Positions 1 through 5,046 of a DNA stretch of 7,902 bases are shown here, one piece after another (positions within the stretch are counted from its first letter, which is position 1; each line of letters begins with the position of its first letter). Position numbers and translations under genes: made by a program. The notes beneath the pieces are model-generated. The model ran no database searches, was not told the origin of the DNA, and saw only the letters and a program-made list of their open reading frames with translations. Source of the DNA: a bacterium UBP1_UBA4771. Its GTDB lineage: Bacteria; Krumholzibacteriota; Krumholzibacteriia; Krumholzibacteriales; Krumholzibacteriaceae. The DNA is taken from NCBI GenBank assembly GCA_002403295.1, contig DHHN01000040.1, positions 272-8,173 of the forward strand, read 5' to 3'.

Positions 1-401
1 TTCTTCGCCGGCCCGAGCTTTCGCAGGGCCTCGCCGAACTGCTTCATGTATTTCTGGAACGGCTCCGCGCACACCGAGCAGAGGGCGGCCATCTTGACGC
101 GCTGCGGTTCTATGGAACGCTCCCGCATGAGCGCCTGCGCCGCCGACACGATCCTCGCCGTTCGCGCCGTGCAATCGGGAACGAGCGCGCAGTCGCTCCC
201 GTCCGCCGCGATGAACACGCCGTCGAACCCCCGCGCGATCGCGTGAACGATCCACTGCGGCTTGATGCCGCTCGAGCACGGGAGCGTGATCACGTACACG
301 TTCGGCGAATAGCGCATCTTGTTCCGCCCGGCGAGATCGATCCCCGGGTCGGAGACGGTGTCGGTCGAGAACACGAGTATCTTCGGCGTGAAATCGCTCA
401 T
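1..401 (-). CDS. MvhD/FlpD-like hydrogenase/heterodisulfide-reductase iron-sulfur subunit, partial
   Basis: The first 133 residues are visible and the C-terminus lies beyond the left edge. The body matches the MvhD/FlpD family (PF02662), which passes electrons between a hydrogenase or formate dehydrogenase and HdrA in the cytoplasm. The family landmarks are DLAGRNKMRYSPNVYVI (22-38), LPCSSG (40-45), a GFDGVFIAADGSDC strand-turn (58-71), an amphipathic helix, and a C-terminal FGEALRKLGPAK (122-133). Cysteines are at 42, 71, 77, 108 and 111. The CNWC-type motif usual near the N-terminus is replaced by FSTD (11-14), so this is a divergent subtype. The ATG start has GGAGGAT about 6 nt upstream. 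It is the third gene of the tusA-arsR operon, 40 bp after arsR. Partner Hdr-like genes would be expected just outside the window. The family call is good; the precise partner is inferred. Confidence 0.82.
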   Translation of the reverse strand, partial: MSDFTPKILVFSTDTVSDPGIDLAGRNKMRYSPNVYVITLPCSSGIKPQWIVHAIARGFDGVFIAADGSDCALVPDCTARTARIVSAAQALMRERSIEPQRVKMAALCSVCAEPFQKYMKQFGEALRKLGPAK

Positions 402-441
402 GCCGATCCTCCGCGCCTCGCCGCGCCCGCGGCGCGGCGCA

Positions 442-738
442 TCAGGGGCCGAATATCTTTTCCATGCTTCGGATGATCGCGGGGATCCGGGGATCCGCGA
501 TGCGATAATGGATGCTCGTTCCGGTCCGCCGCGCCTTCACGAGCCCCTCGCGGCGCATGCGCGAAAGATGCTGCGAGATGACGGGCTGCGGGGCGCCGCA
601 TACCTTCTGGAGATCGCTCACCGCCGCCTCGCCCTCGCAGAGACAGCAGAGGAGAAAGAGGCGCTGTGGATGCGACAGCGTCTTGAATATCGCGGCGATC
701 CTCGCGCAGCGCTTCTTCTCCTGCGAACCTTTCGCCAT
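442..738 (-). CDS. ArsR-family winged-helix repressor, BigR/SqrR-like
   Basis: This is a 98-residue single-domain regulator. Residues 14-30 (IAAIFKTLSHPQRLFLL) form the opening helices. Residues 38-67 carry the helix-turn-helix with recognition segment PQPVISQHLSRMRREGLV. Residues 68-80 (KARRTGTSIHYRI) form the beta-wing. The order and spacing match the BigR/SqrR/YgaV branch of ArsR repressors, which sense sulfide or persulfide through a cysteine pair. C31 aligns with the first sensing cysteine of that branch. The C-terminal helix ends SMEKIFGP and has no cysteine, so the usual second one is absent. Extra cysteines are at 11, 32, 34 and 47. A longer form starting with GTG at 792 is possible, but it has no Shine-Dalgarno, and family similarity begins only after the ATG used here. 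That ATG has a weak GAGACG upstream. It lies between tusA and the MvhD-like gene and probably autoregulates this operon; metal sensing cannot be excluded. Confidence 0.88.
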   Translation of the reverse strand: MAKGSQEKKRCARIAAIFKTLSHPQRLFLLCCLCEGEAAVSDLQKVCGAPQPVISQHLSRMRREGLVKARRTGTSIHYRIADPRIPAIIRSMEKIFGP

Positions 739-807
739 ATACGTCTCAATCCGCGGCGGCGCCCCGGCGGCGCGCTGGATCGCGTCGAGCACGCGGCGCA
801 GGGCGGC

Positions 808-1062
808 CTATTTCGTCTTGCGCACGAACAGGCGCCAGAACCCCGCGTCCTCGATGACCCCGAGAAACTCGTACTGCATCTTCTTCGCCCAGGCGGGGAT
901 GTCGTTGTTCGTCCCCTCGTCCGAGGAGAGGACCTCCATGACGCCGCCCACCGGCACGGACGCCATCGACTTCTTGGCTTCGAGCAGCGGCCCGGGGCAG
1001 GCCATGCCCCGCGCGTCGACGACCTTCGCGGCCGCGAGGGATTTCAGCTCGTTCTCGTCCAT
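808..1062 (-). CDS. tusA: TusA/SirA-family sulfur carrier protein
   Basis: The protein has 84 residues, the usual length for the family. It carries the signature ARGMACPGPLLEAKK (17-31), in which C22 of the CPxP motif carries the persulfide. The conserved NNDIPAWAKK segment and a final basic strand (FWRLFVRKTK) complete the two-layer alpha/beta TusA fold. TusA proteins accept sulfane sulfur from a cysteine desulfurase and hand it to downstream acceptors in tRNA thiolation, cofactor synthesis or Hdr-like sulfur metabolism. The ATG at 1062 follows AAGGAG at 7 nt spacing; an in-frame upstream ATG at 1122 would only add a non-conserved extension. It is the first gene of the operon with arsR (69 bp downstream) and the MvhD-like gene. 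That context favours a dedicated carrier for an Hdr/Mvh-type system over general tRNA thiolation. The symbol denotes the family, not proven orthology with E. coli TusA. Confidence 0.93.
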   Translation of the reverse strand: MDENELKSLAAAKVVDARGMACPGPLLEAKKSMASVPVGGVMEVLSSDEGTNNDIPAWAKKMQYEFLGVIEDAGFWRLFVRKTK

Positions 1063-1085
1063 CGTATGACTCCTTGTCGTTCGGC

Positions 1086-1110
1086 CCGGCGCCGCGTCCG
1101 CCGGCGCCGG
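1086..1110 (-). promoter_or_regulatory. GC-rich hairpin in the tusA 5' leader
   Basis: Two perfect 8-bp arms (CCGGCGCC at 1086-1093 and GGCGCCGG at 1103-1110) with a 9-nt loop lie between the predicted start of transcription (about 1130) and the tusA Shine-Dalgarno (1070-1075). It leaves the ribosome site free and has no U-tract, so it is not a terminator. It could stabilise the transcript, or simply reflect GC-rich sequence. Confidence 0.35.
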
Positions 1111-1136
1111 CGCGCATGACATGCAACAGCGGAAAC

Positions 1137-1165
1137 ATTATAATTATTTAATATTTGCCCGTCAA
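1137..1165 (-). promoter_or_regulatory. sigma70-type promoter of the tusA-arsR-mvhD operon
   Basis: On the minus strand TTGACG (1165-1160) is followed by a 17-nt spacer and a perfect TATAAT (1142-1137). The spacer is very AT-rich in an otherwise GC-rich region and includes the palindromes ATAATTAT (1140-1147) and AATATT (1150-1155). Transcription should begin near 1130, giving a leader of about 68 nt. An AT-rich palindromic core over the -10 region is a plausible binding site for the operon's ArsR repressor, but that is inference. Confidence 0.8.
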
Positions 1166-1181
1166 CCTTATTTTGGGCGTA

Positions 1182-1210
1182 TTGACAGCGGCGCCGGCGT
1201 TCGCTACTGT
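1182..1210 (+). promoter_or_regulatory. sigma70-type promoter of the class V aminotransferase gene
   Basis: A perfect TTGACA (1182-1187) is followed by 17 nt and TACTGT (1205-1210), a 3/6 match to the -10 consensus. Transcription would start near 1217, 25 nt before the chosen start codon. The promoter is back to back with that of the tusA operon, with 16 bp between the two -35 boxes. Its weak -10 suggests it may need activation or be weakly expressed. Confidence 0.6.
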
Positions 1211-1229
1211 TGCATGCGGCGCACGGATC

Positions 1230-1244
1230 GGGGGGAGATCGTTG
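1230..1244 (+). promoter_or_regulatory. Shine-Dalgarno and TTG start of the class V aminotransferase gene
   Basis: A purine-rich GGGGGGAG (1230-1237) stands 4 nt before TTG at 1242-1244. It fixes the start: other in-frame TTG codons (1155, 1182) lie upstream of or inside the promoter, and no in-frame ATG or GTG occurs before the conserved part of the protein. The rare start codon and tight spacing suggest modest translation. Confidence 0.6.
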
Positions 1245-2672
1245 AACGCGCGGCAAACGACATCCGGCGGTGGAGTTCCCGGCACGAGCTACGCGGAGTT
1301 TCTCGAGCGCTACCCGGCGTACGCCGCGACGGCGGAGGCGGACGCGCTTCGCGCGCGCGAATTCTCGCGGCTCGACCGGCTTGGACACGTCTATCTCGAC
1401 TATACCGGCGGCGGGCTCCACGGGGAATCGCAGGTGCGGGGCCACGCGGAGTTTCTGCTCGGCACCGTCCTCGGCAATCCCCATTCCACGAATCCGACCT
1501 CGATGGTGGCGACCGACTACGTGGAGCGATGCCGGCACCGCATACTCGCGTTCTTCAACGCCTCTCCCGACGAGTACATTCCCGTCCTGACGGCGAACGC
1601 CACGCACGCCCTGAAGCTCGTCGGCGAGGGGTATCCCTTCTGCGCGGGGGACGTCCTGCTCCTCAGCTTCGACAATCACAACTCGGTGAACGGCATCCGC
1701 GAGTACGACCGCATCCACGGCGCCGTGACGAAGTACGTCCCCGTGATGCCACCCGACATGCGTATCCTCGACTGCGTGCTCGAACGCTGCCTCGCCGAAA
1801 GCCCGCGCGCCTGCAACCGGCTCTTCGCCTATCCGGCGCAATCGAATTTCTCGGGAGTGCAGCATCCCCTCGAATGGATCGACCGCGCGCACGACGCTGA
1901 ATGGGACGTGCTCCTCGACGCCGCCGCTTTCGTGCCGACGAACCGGCTCGACCTCGGGTGCCACCATCCCGATTTCGTCGCGATCTCGTTCTACAAGATG
2001 TTCGGGTATCCGACCGGCGTCGGCGCGCTCATCGCCCGCCGCGAAGCGCTCGAGAAGCTCCAGCGCCCCTGGTTCGCCGGCGGCACGATCACGGTCGCCT
2101 CGGTGCAGGCCGACAGGCACTTCCTCGCCGCGGGCGCCCAGGGCTTCGAGGACGGCACGCTCAACTACGCCTGCCTGCCCGCGGTCGAACGGGGTCTCGA
2201 TTTCCTCGACTCGATCGGCCTCGACCTCATCCATACGCGCGTCATGAGCCTCACCGGGTGGATCCTCGATCACATGGCGGCGATGACGCACGAAAACGGC
2301 CGCCCGATCGTCCGGGTGTACGGCCCGGCCGACACGGCGATGCGCGGCGCGACGATCGCCTTCAACGTGTACGACGCCTCGGGCGAGTCGATCAGCCATC
2401 TTCTCGTCGAGGAGCGCGCGAACCGCCGGAACATATCGCTTCGCACCGGCTGCTTCTGCAACCCCGGCGCGGGCGAGCTCGCCCTCGGCATATCGAGGGA
2501 AGAGATGATGCAGTGTCTCGACCGCTCGGGCGCGCGCATGTCGCTCGATCAGTTCCGGCAGTGCATCGACGGCAAGAGCACGGGCGCCGTGCGCATCTCG
2601 CTCGGTCTCGCCTCGAACTTCGAGGACGCGGCGGCGTTCCTTCGATTTCTCGGCGAATTCCGCGAACGCTGA
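1242..2672 (+). CDS. Class V aminotransferase-fold PLP enzyme, MOCOS/cysteine-desulfurase-like
   Basis: This 476-residue soluble PLP enzyme resembles the sulfurase domain of molybdenum-cofactor sulfurase (MOCOS/ABA3) more than IscS or SufS. Shared landmarks are a VYLDYTGGGLHGESQ opening, GNPHSTNPTS, TANATHALKLVGE, DNHNSVNGIRE with the PLP-stacking His146, and FAYPAQSNFSG, which is near-diagnostic of the MOCOS type. Further along come LLDAAAFVPT with PLP Asp226, ISFYKMFG with Schiff-base Lys252, GGGT-like AGGTITVAS, FEDGT, and LRTGCFCNPGA with the candidate persulfide Cys404 (Cys406 close by). No MOSC domain follows, unlike in eukaryotic MOCOS. The likely reaction is removal of sulfur from cysteine to an enzyme persulfide. 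Divergence from a tusA operon makes TusA the obvious sulfur acceptor, though selenocysteine lyase or another class V chemistry is not excluded. It is convergent with the glycosyltransferase gene; the 83-bp gap between them shows no convincing terminator. Confidence 0.85.
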   Translation: MNARQTTSGGGVPGTSYAEFLERYPAYAATAEADALRAREFSRLDRLGHVYLDYTGGGLHGESQVRGHAEFLLGTVLGNPHSTNPTSMVATDYVERCRHRILAFFNASPDEYIPVLTANATHALKLVGEGYPFCAGDVLLLSFDNHNSVNGIREYDRIHGAVTKYVPVMPPDMRILDCVLERCLAESPRACNRLFAYPAQSNFSGVQHPLEWIDRAHDAEWDVLLDAAAFVPTNRLDLGCHHPDFVAISFYKMFGYPTGVGALIARREALEKLQRPWFAGGTITVASVQADRHFLAAGAQGFEDGTLNYACLPAVERGLDFLDSIGLDLIHTRVMSLTGWILDHMAAMTHENGRPIVRVYGPADTAMRGATIAFNVYDASGESISHLLVEERANRRNISLRTGCFCNPGAGELALGISREEMMQCLDRSGARMSLDQFRQCIDGKSTGAVRISLGLASNFEDAAAFLRFLGEFRER

Positions 2673-2755
2673 TCCACGCGAAATAAGAGCGCCCCCGAAA
2701 GGACGATACGGCGCACTCGAAACCGCGCTGAAGGCCGGCGATCTCCTGGCGCTCG

Positions 2756-4555
2756 CTATGACGACTCGCGCCCCGGCTCGCCGGGGATAGCCGCCGGGGG
2801 GGCGCCCGGGGGGGGCGGGGCGAGAACCCTGTCGATTTGCCGGAGCAGCTCCTCTTCCTTCGCCTCGGCGGCGCCCCTGCGGGCGGTTTCGATCTCGCCG
2901 AGCCCCTCCACCCTCCTGCCGAGGTTGAGAAGCGTCATGCCGAGATAGTAGCGAAGAAGATAGGAATCCGGATCCCGCTCGAGGGCCTTTTCGAAATGCG
3001 CGGCCGCTTCAGCGTGGCGGCGCTCGCCGCTCATGAGGAGACCGAGGTACTTGTGGGCGTCGCCCCATCCCGGATGCACGCGAAGGGCCGCCGAAAGCTC
3101 ATCGAACGCTTCGCGCGTCCGGTTCCGCTTCATGAGTTCGAAGCCGACGATCGTATGCATCTCCGCGCGGTAATCGTACCGCTCGACGACGAACGGTCCG
3201 GCGGCGCTCGAGGCGACCGCAATGACGGCCATGGACCCGGCGAGCGCGGCTGCGCGCGGCCAGAGGCGGTTCCTCGCGAGATCGACGAGACCGAGAAGCC
3301 CGACGGCGGCGGGGACGGCGAGCACGGGAACGACCGGAATCCGGTATCTTCCCGATACGAAGACGGCAATGACGGAAGCGGGATAGAGCGCGAGAAACAG
3401 GCACGCGGGCGCGGGAAAGCGCCGCCGGGAGAGCGCGATCCCGGCTGCGGCGAGCGGCAGAAGCAGCCCGAAGGGAAATCCGAACCGGCCGGCCTTCCAG
3501 ACGAGGATCGAAAGAAGCCTCGATCGATCGCGCGCGACGTACATGTCCTCGTTGCGGGGGAGCTCGCGGGAGCTCGCGAATTCGACGGCCTTTTCGGCGA
3601 GGCCCGAAACGTAGGAGCGCGGCTCCGACTTCACGTAATCGAGGAAGCGCCGCAGAAAGACCCGGCGGTCCTCGGCTTCGCTCGGAGACCCCTGCACCGT
3701 CGGCATTCTCGTGAGCTCGCGCCACTCCGCGCCCGGGCGGATCATGATCGTCTCGTTCCGATCGGGATTGTTGCCGATGTGGAGATTGATGGGGCCCGAC
3801 TGGGCGAGAAAATTGAAATCGCCGGTCGCGCGATACGCAATCGAGGCGACGGGGAGCGCAACGGCGAGAAAACCCGCGGCGAGAAGCGCCGCCTTCGCTC
3901 CGGCCCGCGCCGGGGCGGCGCGCCCCGGGCGTCGGACACGTACGAGCCAGATTGCGGCGGCCACGAAAAACGGCAGGAAGGTCGCCCGCGTCACGACGGC
4001 GAGAGCGCCCGCGACGCCGAAAAGAAGCGACGGCCAAGCGCTCTTCGCCTCCCGCGCGCGCAGGACGAGCAGCACGAGCGCGACCGCCCAGATCGCGGAT
4101 AATCCGGTATCGAGGATCTCCGCGTCGTAAAAGACGAGCGGACCGTACAGGGCCGCGATCAACCCCGCGGCGACGCCCGCCCGCCGGTCGAAGAGCTTCG
4201 CTCCGAGCGCGTAAACGAACGCGCACATGAGCGAACCGAGCGCGATCTGAACGAGACGAGCGAAGAGCATGGATCCGCCCGAAACGAGGTACGCGCCCGC
4301 GAGGAAGAACGGATAGAAGAAACCCTGCCAGAAGAAGCGGCCGGAAAACGTCCCCTCGGCGGCGAGCAACCGAGCGTGCTGGTCGTAGCTCTGCGAATCG
4401 ACGACCGGCACGCCGAATGACGCGTCGCCGGACGCCTCGGCGAGATACACGAGGCGCACGGCGAGCGCGACGGCGAAGACGAGCATCGCTGCCCGCGCGC
4501 GGCCCGCGTCTCGCGATGCCTCCGGAGCGATTTTTTGAGCGTTCTTTCCACTCAT
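2756..4555 (-). CDS. GT-C/ArnT-like membrane glycosyltransferase with C-terminal TPR domain
   Basis: The protein has 599 residues. A basic N-terminus leads into a membrane segment at about 23-40. An extracytoplasmic loop, GVPVVDSQSYDQHARLLA, carries Asp53 and Asp58, the placement typical of the catalytic acidic residues of PMT/ArnT-type (GT39/GT83) enzymes. Many hydrophobic segments follow to about residue 455, including GLIAALYGPLVFYDAEIL and YPASVIAVFVSGRYRIPVVP, both typical of this superfamily. Residues of about 462-578 form roughly three TPRs (e.g. AHKYLGLLMSGERRHAEA), followed by a Pro-rich tail (LAPPPPGAPP onward). Such enzymes transfer a sugar from a polyprenyl-phosphate donor at the outer face of the inner membrane; donor and acceptor are unknown here. 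The ATG at 4555 is preferred because residues upstream are non-conserved and antisense to the gap, but its Shine-Dalgarno is weak. A start at Met24 is possible. Confidence 0.8.
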   Translation of the reverse strand: MSGKNAQKIAPEASRDAGRARAAMLVFAVALAVRLVYLAEASGDASFGVPVVDSQSYDQHARLLAAEGTFSGRFFWQGFFYPFFLAGAYLVSGGSMLFARLVQIALGSLMCAFVYALGAKLFDRRAGVAAGLIAALYGPLVFYDAEILDTGLSAIWAVALVLLVLRAREAKSAWPSLLFGVAGALAVVTRATFLPFFVAAAIWLVRVRRPGRAAPARAGAKAALLAAGFLAVALPVASIAYRATGDFNFLAQSGPINLHIGNNPDRNETIMIRPGAEWRELTRMPTVQGSPSEAEDRRVFLRRFLDYVKSEPRSYVSGLAEKAVEFASSRELPRNEDMYVARDRSRLLSILVWKAGRFGFPFGLLLPLAAAGIALSRRRFPAPACLFLALYPASVIAVFVSGRYRIPVVPVLAVPAAVGLLGLVDLARNRLWPRAAALAGSMAVIAVASSAAGPFVVERYDYRAEMHTIVGFELMKRNRTREAFDELSAALRVHPGWGDAHKYLGLLMSGERRHAEAAAHFEKALERDPDSYLLRYYLGMTLLNLGRRVEGLGEIETARRGAAEAKEEELLRQIDRVLAPPPPGAPPAAIPGEPGRESS

Positions 4556-4597
4556 GACGGCGTCAGCGGGGAAAACGGACGTTCCGGAAAGGATAAC

Positions 4598-4627
4598 GCG
4601 CGCGGAGGTTCTGCACCCCCCGCGCGC
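4598..4627 (-). terminator. GC-rich hairpin between the DUF378 gene and the glycosyltransferase gene
   Basis: Perfect 8-bp arms GCGCGCGG and CCGCGCGC enclose a 14-nt loop that can pair further. The hairpin starts 4 nt after the DUF378 stop codon. On the minus strand it is followed by GTTATCCTTT, a poor U-tract. It may be a leaky terminator or a 3'-end stabiliser that lets the membrane-protein gene be transcribed at a lower level than DUF378. Confidence 0.5.
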
Positions 4628-4631
4628 ATAC

Positions 4632-4838
4632 TCACTTCTTCGCGATTTTGCCGAGGTTGAACAGGATATAGAGGGCCGAGAGGCCGACGAGGATATACAC
4701 GACTCTCGCGATCGCGGAGAAACCTCCGAATATCGCCGCCACAAGATCGAATCTGAAGGCGCCAAAGAGCAGCCAATTGAGGCCGCCGACGACGATAAGG
4801 ATCATCGCAATCCAATCGATAACCGAGAGCTTTTTCAT
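4632..4838 (-). CDS. DUF378 (YuzA-like) small inner-membrane protein
   Basis: This is a 68-residue protein. MKKLSVIDW opens directly into a first membrane segment (about 9-26, IAMILIVVGGLNWLLFGA). A short FRFDLVAAIFGG loop follows, then a second membrane segment (about 42-60, VVYILVGLSALYIL), and a basic KIAKK end. The VGGLNWLLFG and VYILVGLSALY motifs and the length are those of DUF378 (PF04070). No function is established for the family. The ATG is fixed by an excellent AAGGAGGTGAT Shine-Dalgarno. A promoter lies close upstream and a hairpin follows, so it is probably transcribed largely on its own, with possible read-through into the glycosyltransferase gene. It is divergent from the radical SAM gene. 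Confidence 0.93.
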   Translation of the reverse strand: MKKLSVIDWIAMILIVVGGLNWLLFGAFRFDLVAAIFGGFSAIARVVYILVGLSALYILFNLGKIAKK

Positions 4839-4860
4839 GCCTATCACCTCCTTCAGGAAC

Positions 4861-4889
4861 CTTGTACGCGATGCTTCCGGATTTGACAA
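4861..4889 (-). promoter_or_regulatory. Promoter of the DUF378 gene
   Basis: On the minus strand TTGTCA (4889-4884) is followed by 17 nt and TACAAG (4866-4861). These match consensus at 5/6 and 4/6 positions. The predicted start (about 4854) leaves only a short leader holding the strong Shine-Dalgarno. Confidence 0.55.
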
Positions 4890-4906
4890 GAAAAATTGTT
4901 CCGAAC

Positions 4907-4994
4907 TGCGCGCACGGTTCGCCGCCGAAACGGGGCCGGGTCTTCCATCTCCGCGGGCGAGGTCCACCGCGGGCGAGGTCCGGTGTTGCGCGCA
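4907..4994. repeat. Repeated palindrome TGCGCGCA in the divergent intergenic region
   Basis: The 8-bp palindrome TGCGCGCA occurs at 4907-4914 and 4987-4994, each followed by CGG, exactly 80 bp apart. The first copy is flanked by CGAAC (4902-4906) and GTTCG (4917-4921), making a larger inverted repeat. The second overlaps the -35 region of the radical SAM promoter. It may be an operator pair; short GC palindromes are not rare in this composition. Confidence 0.35.
4951..4981. repeat. 16-bp tandem repeat (two copies)
   Basis: CCGCGGGCGAGGTCC occurs at 4951-4965 and again at 4967-4981, separated by one A, giving a 16-bp period. It lies just upstream of the radical SAM promoter. It could be a pair of regulator sites or a recent slippage duplication. 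Confidence 0.6.
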
Positions 4995-5015
4995 CGGCGC
5001 CGCGTTCCGTATAAT
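4986..5015 (+). promoter_or_regulatory. Promoter of the radical SAM/SPASM gene
   Basis: A perfect TATAAT (5010-5015) stands in GC-rich DNA, with TTGCGC (4986-4991) 18 nt upstream as a poor -35. Transcription would start near 5022, just ahead of the Shine-Dalgarno GGGAGGGAG. A weak -35 with a perfect -10 would fit an activator-dependent promoter. Confidence 0.55.
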
Positions 5016-5046
5016 GGTTCCGGCGATCGCCGGGAGGGAGCGGCAC

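Larger units (their letters stand above)
1120..1216. repeat. Mirrored 10-bp repeat framing the divergent promoters (candidate operator)
   Basis: CATGCAACAG (1120-1129) has its exact reverse complement CTGTTGCATG at 1207-1216. The left copy covers about +1 to +10 of the tusA transcript. The right copy overlaps the -10 box of the aminotransferase promoter. The left copy also lies in an odd-centred palindrome, GCATGACATGC (1114-1124), and the right one contains GCATGC (1212-1217). The repeat is seen directly; a regulatory role is inferred from its placement. Confidence 0.5.

Noticed and set aside
1155..1241. N-terminal extension of the class V aminotransferase from TTG at 1155
   Set aside because: The hydrophobic LILGVLTAAPAFA stretch looks like a signal peptide, but it is encoded by the promoter (TTGACA at 1182) and has no Shine-Dalgarno. 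The PLP-enzyme family is cytoplasmic.
1044..2399. Long minus-strand open frame opposite the class V aminotransferase gene
   Set aside because: It is an Arg/Glu/Val/His-rich translation with no recognisable motif, antisense to a gene with strong family signatures. Long antisense frames are expected in GC-rich DNA.
2673..2755. Terminator between the convergent aminotransferase and glycosyltransferase genes
   Set aside because: Only weak, interrupted complementarity (GAGCGCC with GGCGCACTC) and no T-tract was seen.
3557..3577. Tandem GGGAGCTCGC repeat
   Set aside because: It is a two-copy repeat inside the glycosyltransferase coding frame, encoding part of an ordinary soluble segment. There is no sign of wider repetition or function.
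2837..4102. Long plus-strand open frame opposite the glycosyltransferase gene
   Set aside because: It is low-complexity, charged and motif-free. The opposite strand encodes a clear multi-membrane-span and TPR protein.
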